From: CAYRJA01 sp964424455
GTDB lineage: Bacteria; Bacteroidota; Bacteroidia; Chitinophagales; UBA10324
Direction: 5' to 3'
NCBI GenBank assembly: GCA_964424455.1
Contig: CAYRJA010000099.1
Coordinates: forward strand, 1-12,244
Length of the DNA stretch: 12,244 nucleotides
How positions within the stretch are numbered: position 1 is the first letter of the stretch; each line of letters opens with the position of its first letter. The translations under genes were made by a program, and so were the position numbers. The notes under the pieces are model-generated. The model searched no databases. It was given only the letters and a program-made list of their open reading frames with translations, and was not told the origin of the DNA. Below, piece after piece: positions 7,904-12,244 of this stretch.

Positions 7904-7942
7904 TTTCATTTCCCACTATTCACTTTTCATTAATTATTAATA

Positions 7943-10759
7943 ATGCCAAGAGATAACTCTATAAAATCAGTATTAATTATCGGCAGCGGTCCTATCATCA
8001 TCGGACAAGCGTGTGAATTTGATTACTCCGGTTCGCAGGCATCGCGCTCGCTGAGGGAAGAAGGGATTGAAGTATCGCTTATCAACAGCAATCCGGCAAC
8101 TATTATGACCGACCCTGTTACAGCAGATCATGTTTATCTGCTGCCTTTAACAGTAGAGTCTATCATTCAGATTTTAGAAGAAAGAAAAATTGATGCGGTA
8201 CTTCCAACGATGGGCGGACAAACGGCTCTTAACCTTTGCAAGGAAGCCGATGAAATGGGTGTTTGGGAAAAGTATAACGTAAAGTTGATTGGCGTGGACA
8301 TCACTGCCATTAATCGAGCCGAAGACCGAGAGGAATTTCGCCGGCTGATGAAGGAGATTGGAATTCCTGTGGCACCATCGCAAGTGGCTAACTCCATTTT
8401 GAAAGGGAAAGAAATAGCCCAGGAGATAGGATACCCTTTGGTGATTCGACCTTCTTATACTTTAGGCGGAACAGGCGGAGGATTTGTTCACAGTAAAGAA
8501 GAGTTTGATGCAGCTTTGGAACGCGGACTTCGTGCTTCACCTACGCATGAAGTACTGATTGAAAGAGCGGTACTCGGATGGAAAGAGTTTGAACTGGAAT
8601 TGCTTCGTGATGCAGAAGATAATGTCGTTATTATTTGTACGGTAGAGAATGTGGATCCGATGGGTATTCATACCGGCGATTCCATAACAATTGCACCGGC
8701 TATGACTTTGAGCGACATCGCTTATCAGCGGATGCGCAATATGGCTATGCAGATGATGCGCTCACTCGGAAATTTTGCGGGCGGATGTAATGTGCAGTTT
8801 GCGATTGACCCTGAAACTGAAGATATAATTGCAATTGAAATTAATCCGCGAGTATCCCGTTCCTCGGCGCTGGCATCTAAAGCAACCGGCTATCCGATTG
8901 CGAAAATTGCAGCGAAGCTCGCTATCGGCTACCGGTTGGATGAATTGAAAAATCAGATTACAAAAAGCACTTCTGCCTATTTTGAACCTGCGCTGGATTA
9001 TGTAGTGGTGAAAATTCCGCGCTGGAACTTCGACAAATTTCATGGAGCTAATGAAACACTTGGACTTCAAATGAAATCAGTGGGCGAAGTAATGGCAATC
9101 GGCAGGAGTTTTATTGAAGCTATACAGAAAGCGTGTCAGTCGCTGGAGAATGATTCTATTGGATTGGGTTTAGATGGGAAAGCATGGAAAAAATCAGAAG
9201 AAATTCTGGAACGAATTCAGCATCCGTCGTGGGACAGATTATTCAGAATAAAAGATGCACTGACACTCGGTGTTTCCACTAAAACTATTCACAAACTTAC
9301 TCAGATTGATCCATGGTTTTTGAACCAAATTAGTCAATTGGTGACAACTGAAACAGAGCTTCGTAAATATGAATTGGCAAATATTCCAAAAGAAATTTTG
9401 CTTGATGCAAAACAAAAAGGGTACAGTGATGCGCAGCTTGCTAATCTTTTCGGTAACTGTACGGATGAAGATGTGTATGCAAAACGAAAAGAACTTGGTA
9501 TTCACCGTACTTATAAATTAGTGGATACCTGTGCTGCCGAGTTTGAGGCAAAAACACCTTACTACTATTCAACATTTGATTCGGAAAATGAAAGTGTGGT
9601 TTCCAAAAAGAAAAAAATTATTGTGCTTGGCTCAGGACCTAACCGCATCGGTCAGGGAATTGAGTTTGATTATTGTTGTGTTCACGGAGTGCTTGCCATT
9701 CGGGAGTCGGGTTACGAAGCCATTATGATGAACTGTAATCCGGAAACCGTTTCTACAGATTTTGACATTGCAGACAAACTTTATTTTGAGCCGGTATTTT
9801 GGGAACATCTTATCGAGCTGATAGAGATGGAAAAACCTGAAGGAGTGATAGTGCAACTCGGTGGACAAACAGCGCTGAAACTTGCAAAGCGGCTGGAAGA
9901 AAAAGGTATCAAAATCATCGGTACTTCTTTCAAGAACATGGACATTGCTGAAGACCGCGGATTGTTTTCAGACTTACTTAAAGAACTTGAGATTCCTTAC
10001 CCTGATTATGGAGTAGCTTATACAGTGGACGATGCTGTAGAGGTGGCAAATCGAGTAGGTTATCCTGTGTTAGTGCGCCCGTCTTATGTGCTTGGAGGTC
10101 AGCGGATGAGAATTGTTATTAATGATGAAGAATTGGAATCGGCAGTTCTCAAGCTGTTGAAGCACATGCCCGGCAATAAAATTCTGATAGATCACTTCCT
10201 TGACCACGCAGAAGAAGCGGAGATTGATGCCATTTGCGACGGAAAGGAGGTACACATCATGGGAGTAATGGAACATATTGAGCCGGCGGGTATTCATAGT
10301 GGCGATTCCAGTGCGGTGTTGCCCTCATTCAACCTGCCTTATGAGGTGGTTACAAAGATGGTAGAGTATGCAGAAAAATTAGCAAAAGCATTAGACATCC
10401 GCGGACTCATTAATATTCAGTATGCAATTAAAAACGGAAAGGTGTATGTGATTGAAGCAAATCCGCGTGCATCGCGCACTACACCGTTTATTGCCAAAGC
10501 ATATCAGATTCCGTATCTGAATATTGCCACAAAAGTGATGTTGGGAGTGAAAAAACTGAAAGACTTTAAGTACAACCGCAAGCTCACCGGCTACGCCATT
10601 AAAGAGCCGGTTTTCTCTTTCGACAAATTCCCTGATGTAAATAAAGAGTTAGGGCCTGAAATGAAATCCACCGGAGAAGCTATCCGCTTTATCAAAGATT
10701 TGTACGACCCGTTCTTCCGCACATTGTACAAGGAGAAAAGTATGTATTTGAGCAGGTAA
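7943..10759 (+). CDS. carB: Carbamoyl-phosphate synthase large subunit, short form without MGS-like domain
   Basis: Makes carbamoyl phosphate from bicarbonate, ammonia (passed from the glutaminase CarA) and two ATP, for pyrimidine and arginine synthesis. It has 938 residues. The first ATP-grasp half spans about 1-400 (G-S-G-P-I-I-I-G-Q near 14; E299, N301 and R303 in the E-I-N-P-R motif, matching E. coli numbering). A linker or oligomerisation region covers about 400-550. The second half starts with I-I-V-L-G-S-G-P-N-R-I-G-Q near 555 and has E838-A-N-P-R. The protein stops right after this half, so the roughly 130-residue allosteric MGS-like domain of enterobacterial CarB is absent; as I recall, short forms of about 940-950 residues are usual in this phylum. 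The last 78 bases form a direct repeat with 11397-11474. carA is not in the window. Confidence 0.95.
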   Translation: MPRDNSIKSVLIIGSGPIIIGQACEFDYSGSQASRSLREEGIEVSLINSNPATIMTDPVTADHVYLLPLTVESIIQILEERKIDAVLPTMGGQTALNLCKEADEMGVWEKYNVKLIGVDITAINRAEDREEFRRLMKEIGIPVAPSQVANSILKGKEIAQEIGYPLVIRPSYTLGGTGGGFVHSKEEFDAALERGLRASPTHEVLIERAVLGWKEFELELLRDAEDNVVIICTVENVDPMGIHTGDSITIAPAMTLSDIAYQRMRNMAMQMMRSLGNFAGGCNVQFAIDPETEDIIAIEINPRVSRSSALASKATGYPIAKIAAKLAIGYRLDELKNQITKSTSAYFEPALDYVVVKIPRWNFDKFHGANETLGLQMKSVGEVMAIGRSFIEAIQKACQSLENDSIGLGLDGKAWKKSEEILERIQHPSWDRLFRIKDALTLGVSTKTIHKLTQIDPWFLNQISQLVTTETELRKYELANIPKEILLDAKQKGYSDAQLANLFGNCTDEDVYAKRKELGIHRTYKLVDTCAAEFEAKTPYYYSTFDSENESVVSKKKKIIVLGSGPNRIGQGIEFDYCCVHGVLAIRESGYEAIMMNCNPETVSTDFDIADKLYFEPVFWEHLIELIEMEKPEGVIVQLGGQTALKLAKRLEEKGIKIIGTSFKNMDIAEDRGLFSDLLKELEIPYPDYGVAYTVDDAVEVANRVGYPVLVRPSYVLGGQRMRIVINDEELESAVLKLLKHMPGNKILIDHFLDHAEEAEIDAICDGKEVHIMGVMEHIEPAGIHSGDSSAVLPSFNLPYEVVTKMVEYAEKLAKALDIRGLINIQYAIKNGKVYVIEANPRASRTTPFIAKAYQIPYLNIATKVMLGVKKLKDFKYNRKLTGYAIKEPVFSFDKFPDVNKELGPEMKSTGEAIRFIKDLYDPFFRTLYKEKSMYLSR
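10682..10759 (+). repeat. carB 3'-end direct repeat, copy 1 (in carB)
   Basis: These 78 bases encode the last 25 residues of CarB and the stop TAA. They match 11397-11474 at 72 of 78 positions with no gap. The similarity stops at the stop codon and is lost just upstream of the first codon of the repeat. This is the left boundary of the accessory cassette and may correspond to an attachment site or to a recombination block. Confidence 0.9.
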
Positions 10760-10807
10760 GAATTTTTACAGCAAACAATAATAAATTATTTTGGTGGTGT
10801 TAAAACC

Positions 10808-10834
10808 AAGGTGGTCGCAATTTGCGACCACCTT
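10808..10834. promoter_or_regulatory. 27-bp palindrome upstream of the ORF6N gene, candidate operator
   Basis: Two perfect 12-base arms, AAGGTGGTCGCA and its complement, flank the three-base centre ATT. It ends 14 bases before the ORF6N start codon. No T-run follows on the + strand, so it is unlikely to be a terminator for carB. A T-rich stretch just upstream (10786-10792) could be part of a promoter overlapped by the site. The core GGTCGCAATTTGCGACC recurs in variant form inside the gene at 11054-11070. Confidence 0.65.
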
Positions 10835-10848
10835 AAAGCATAATTGTT

Positions 10849-11394
10849 ATGTCAAAACCTCCTATTCTTTCAGAGCAAAAAGTCCAAAAATCAATTCTTA
10901 TTTTAAGAGGGAAAAGAGTAATCATTGATGCTGACCTTGCAAAATTTTATGGAGTTAAAACGAAAGTATTTAATCAGGCAATCAAAAGAAATATAGAACG
11001 GTTTCCTGAAGATTTTATGTTTCAACTCTCTGCTGATGAGTGGAATTATTTGAGGTCACAATTTGTGACCTCAAGATTGGGACATGGGGGAACTCGTTAT
11101 TTGCCTTATGCTTTCACGGAACATGGAGCAGTGCAAGCAGCCAATGCAGTAAACAGCCCTGTTGCAGTTCAGGCGGGAATTCTTGTGGTGCGGGTGTTCA
11201 TAAAAACAGGTGAGCTGATTGCTGCGCATAAAGAACTCTCTGCTCAAATTGAAAAACTTGAAAAGAAGTTAACCTCCGGTTTAAAGAAACACGATAAAGA
11301 AATACAATTACTATTTGAGGCAATTCATAACCTGATGAATCCTCCCAATCCGCCGCGCAAGAAAATCGGATTCAGAATTGGGAAAGAGAAATGA
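10849..11394 (+). CDS. ORF6N (KilA-N-like) domain DNA-binding protein
   Basis: This 181-residue protein has an N-terminal ORF6N domain (about 10-110), a DNA-binding module of phages and mobile elements often linked to antirepressors. Family hallmarks visible are I-L-R-G-K-R-V-I-I-D-A-D-L-A-K-F-Y-G-V (18-36), R-F-P-E-D-F-M-F-Q-L (51-60), L-R-S-Q-F-V-T-S (68-75) and L-P-Y-A-F-T-E-H-G (about 84-92). A lysine- and glutamate-rich helix follows (about 117-157), likely a coiled coil for dimer formation, and then a basic proline-containing tail. It starts at ATG 10849, 14 bases after a palindrome. Its stop overlaps the first base of the ATG that opens onto the second carB tail. A function beyond DNA binding, such as regulation or autoregulation, is inferred only. 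Confidence 0.85.
   Translation: MSKPPILSEQKVQKSILILRGKRVIIDADLAKFYGVKTKVFNQAIKRNIERFPEDFMFQLSADEWNYLRSQFVTSRLGHGGTRYLPYAFTEHGAVQAANAVNSPVAVQAGILVVRVFIKTGELIAAHKELSAQIEKLEKKLTSGLKKHDKEIQLLFEAIHNLMNPPNPPRKKIGFRIGKEK
11050..11074. repeat. 25-bp palindrome inside the ORF6N coding sequence
   Basis: Arms TTGAGGTCACA and TGTGACCTCAA pair perfectly over 11 bases around the centre ATT. It lies exactly on the codons for L68 to S75 plus the first base of R76. Its core GGTCACAATTTGTGACC differs from the upstream palindrome core only at two symmetric positions (G to A, C to T), which keeps the dyad intact. It may be a second binding site for the protein or a matching RNA hairpin. Confidence 0.75.
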
Positions 11395-11474
11395 TCATCC
11401 GCTTCATTAAAGATTTGTATGACCCATTCTTCCGCACATTGTACAAGGAGAAGAGTATGTATTTGAGCAGGTGA
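11391..11474 (+). repeat. carB 3'-end direct repeat, copy 2, opening with an in-frame ATG
   Basis: The repeat proper is 11397-11474 and encodes the same last 25 residues as CarB, ending in TGA instead of TAA. The bases before it, ATGATC at 11391-11396, put an ATG in the same frame, giving a 27-residue open frame that overlaps the ORF6N stop as ATGA. I treat it as a displaced or imported gene end rather than a gene, because the peptide is only the CarB tail. Translational coupling through ATGA would nevertheless allow it to be made. Confidence 0.85.
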
Positions 11475-11477
11475 TTA

Positions 11478-11485
11478 TATTTTTG
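11478..11485 (+). promoter_or_regulatory. Candidate -7 element just before the SIR2-like gene
   Basis: TATTTTTG fits TAnnTTTG, but it ends only five bases before the assigned ATG, so the transcript would start at or just beyond that ATG. Either the mRNA is leaderless or the match is chance in an AT-rich junction. A TTTG at 11462-11465 lies 12 bases upstream, too near for a normal -33 box. Confidence 0.25.
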
Positions 11486-11490
11486 TTGCT

Positions 11491-12201
11491 ATGAAGAGGA
11501 CAACTATTTTAATTGGCGCAGGAGCGGCTCTACCATGGGGAGCACCTAAAACAGAAGATTTAACTAATCTTCTTTTAAATGATAGCAAAGCTGTAACAAA
11601 GTCAGGTAAACCCTTTGGACTATTTCTAAAAGAGGTACTTGAAAACTATTATGGAAAAAATAATAAAGAAATAAATTTTGAATCTTTACTCAATGCAGTG
11701 GAGATTCTTTATGAGTTTTACAACAATAAAAATATACCTAACCCCATTCGTTTTCATCCCCTATGGACATCTTTAGTTGATATCTCCGGGCGTATTAAAA
11801 GTGAATTCCCAGAGTATAAAACAATTTCAACAGGTAGCATCTACTCATTTAAATTATCAAATGTTGTTTTTAGAAATTGTTTTTTAGAAAATCCTACTGG
11901 ATTAATTAGTAATGAGATTATAGAAGGTTACTACTTCTATCTTCTATACACACGCTATATTGGAATAGTCGCTGAAAAAATAAAAGAGTATGAATTAAAT
12001 TGTTCAAGTAAGGAACACGAATGTTACAATACCAGATTAAAGGGATTTCTTAATTCCTTAATAAAAGATGAATTTATTCTACGAGTTTATTCACTGAACT
12101 ATGACTCACTTATCTCTACACTTTGTGATGATATCAAATTCTTTCAGGGTTTTACGGAAAGAGCATCAAATGAGAACGAAATATTCTATCCGGGTGTATG
12201 A
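11491..12201 (+). CDS. SIR2-like domain protein, candidate defence effector, possibly truncated
   Basis: This 236-residue protein begins with the nucleotide-binding signature I-L-I-G-A-G-A-A-L-P-W-G-A-P (6-19). It later has I-N-F-E-S-L-L-N-A (61-69) and R-V-Y-S-L-N-Y-D-S-L (198-207), the S/T-x-N-Y-D element of the SIR2 fold, followed by F-F-Q-G-F. Such SIR2-like proteins often degrade or bind NAD in anti-phage systems; the activity here is inferred. The usual continuation with an L-H-G-S histidine motif is missing because TGA at 12199-12201 ends the frame. No ribosome binding site is seen. Base composition is strongly AT-rich: the 60 bases from 11641 contain 13 G+C and the 60 from 12061 contain 17. 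By comparison, the 60 bases of carB from 8881 contain 33. This argues for horizontal origin. It starts 16 bases after the second carB tail. Confidence 0.65.
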   Translation: MKRTTILIGAGAALPWGAPKTEDLTNLLLNDSKAVTKSGKPFGLFLKEVLENYYGKNNKEINFESLLNAVEILYEFYNNKNIPNPIRFHPLWTSLVDISGRIKSEFPEYKTISTGSIYSFKLSNVVFRNCFLENPTGLISNEIIEGYYFYLLYTRYIGIVAEKIKEYELNCSSKEHECYNTRLKGFLNSLIKDEFILRVYSLNYDSLISTLCDDIKFFQGFTERASNENEIFYPGV

Positions 12202-12244
12202 ATAATTGCAGTATTCACCACAATCGGTAAAGAAATAATGAATC

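Larger units (their letters stand above)
10760..11474 (+). mobile_element. Probable small integrated cassette at the 3' end of carB
   Basis: The segment between the two carB tails carries a single gene (ORF6N-domain protein), its palindromic leader and the second carB tail. The arrangement of gene, 3'-end repeat, foreign DNA and second 3'-end repeat is what site-specific or homologous integration into the 3' end of a housekeeping gene leaves behind, because the host reading frame is restored. No integrase, transposase or terminal inverted repeat is present within it, so it cannot move by itself. Either it is a remnant, it moves with help from elsewhere, or it spreads by homologous recombination through carB. 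The right limit of the whole island may lie beyond the window. Confidence 0.5.

Noticed and set aside
8762..9070. Open frame of 102 codons on the - strand inside carB
   Set aside because: Antisense to well-conserved CarB motifs including E-I-N-P-R; no independent support.
10808..10834. Palindrome after carB read as the carB terminator
   Set aside because: No T-run follows it on the + strand (next bases AAAGCA), and a variant of the same core occurs inside the ORF6N coding sequence. An operator or shared hairpin fits better.
10760..11474. Insertion sequence or transposon
   Set aside because: No transposase, no terminal inverted repeats, and the flanking repeat is a 78-base coding segment with divergence, not a short exact target duplication.
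1..12244. CRISPR array or tandem repeat locus
   Set aside because: No regularly spaced repeats were seen; the only long repeat found is the pair of carB tails.

Overview
The window looks like a Bacteroidota chromosome (Cytophagales, Chitinophagales or Sphingobacteriales-like). Support comes from the gene order uppS-bamA-skp-skp-murI, a CarB that ends without the C-terminal MGS-like allosteric domain, several upstream sites fitting the Bacteroidota -7 promoter element TAnnTTTG, and the near absence of Shine-Dalgarno sequences. Bases 1 to about 10.76 kb are ordinary core genome; the last 1.5 kb is accessory.

Layout: (1) 1-1208, + strand, the C-terminal part of a POT/PTR2 proton-coupled peptide transporter that begins before the window. 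(2) 1286-1356, tRNA-Cys(GCA) with its own -7 element and a strong hairpin terminator that also separates it from the convergent operon. (3) 6690 down to 1417, - strand, an envelope operon: undecaprenyl diphosphate synthase, BamA, two Skp/OmpH periplasmic chaperones and glutamate racemase. It joins lipid-carrier and D-Glu supply for peptidoglycan with outer-membrane protein assembly. (4) 7651-6911, - strand, an RluB/RsuA-type pseudouridine synthase with a hairpin at the 5' end of its leader. (5) 7943-10759, + strand, carB, the carbamoyl-phosphate synthase large subunit.

The accessory part begins exactly at the carB stop. The last 78 bases of carB (25 codons plus stop) are repeated at 11397-11474. 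Between the copies sits a small cassette with one gene, an ORF6N-domain DNA-binding protein. The two carB tails differ at six positions. All six are transitions, five are synonymous and the sixth exchanges one stop codon for another, so the second tail looks like the end of a carB that evolved under selection elsewhere and was brought in or displaced by recombination. Sixteen bases after the second tail starts an AT-rich gene for a SIR2-like protein of the kind found in anti-phage defence. It ends early relative to what I expect of the family. I read this as a carB 3'-end integration hotspot carrying at least two accessory units.

The ORF6N gene carries a second unusual feature. A 27-bp palindrome lies just before its start codon, and a 25-bp palindrome with the same 17-bp core (two paired, symmetry-preserving differences) lies inside its coding sequence over the L-R-S-Q-F-V-T-S motif. 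This suggests autoregulatory binding sites or matching RNA hairpins.
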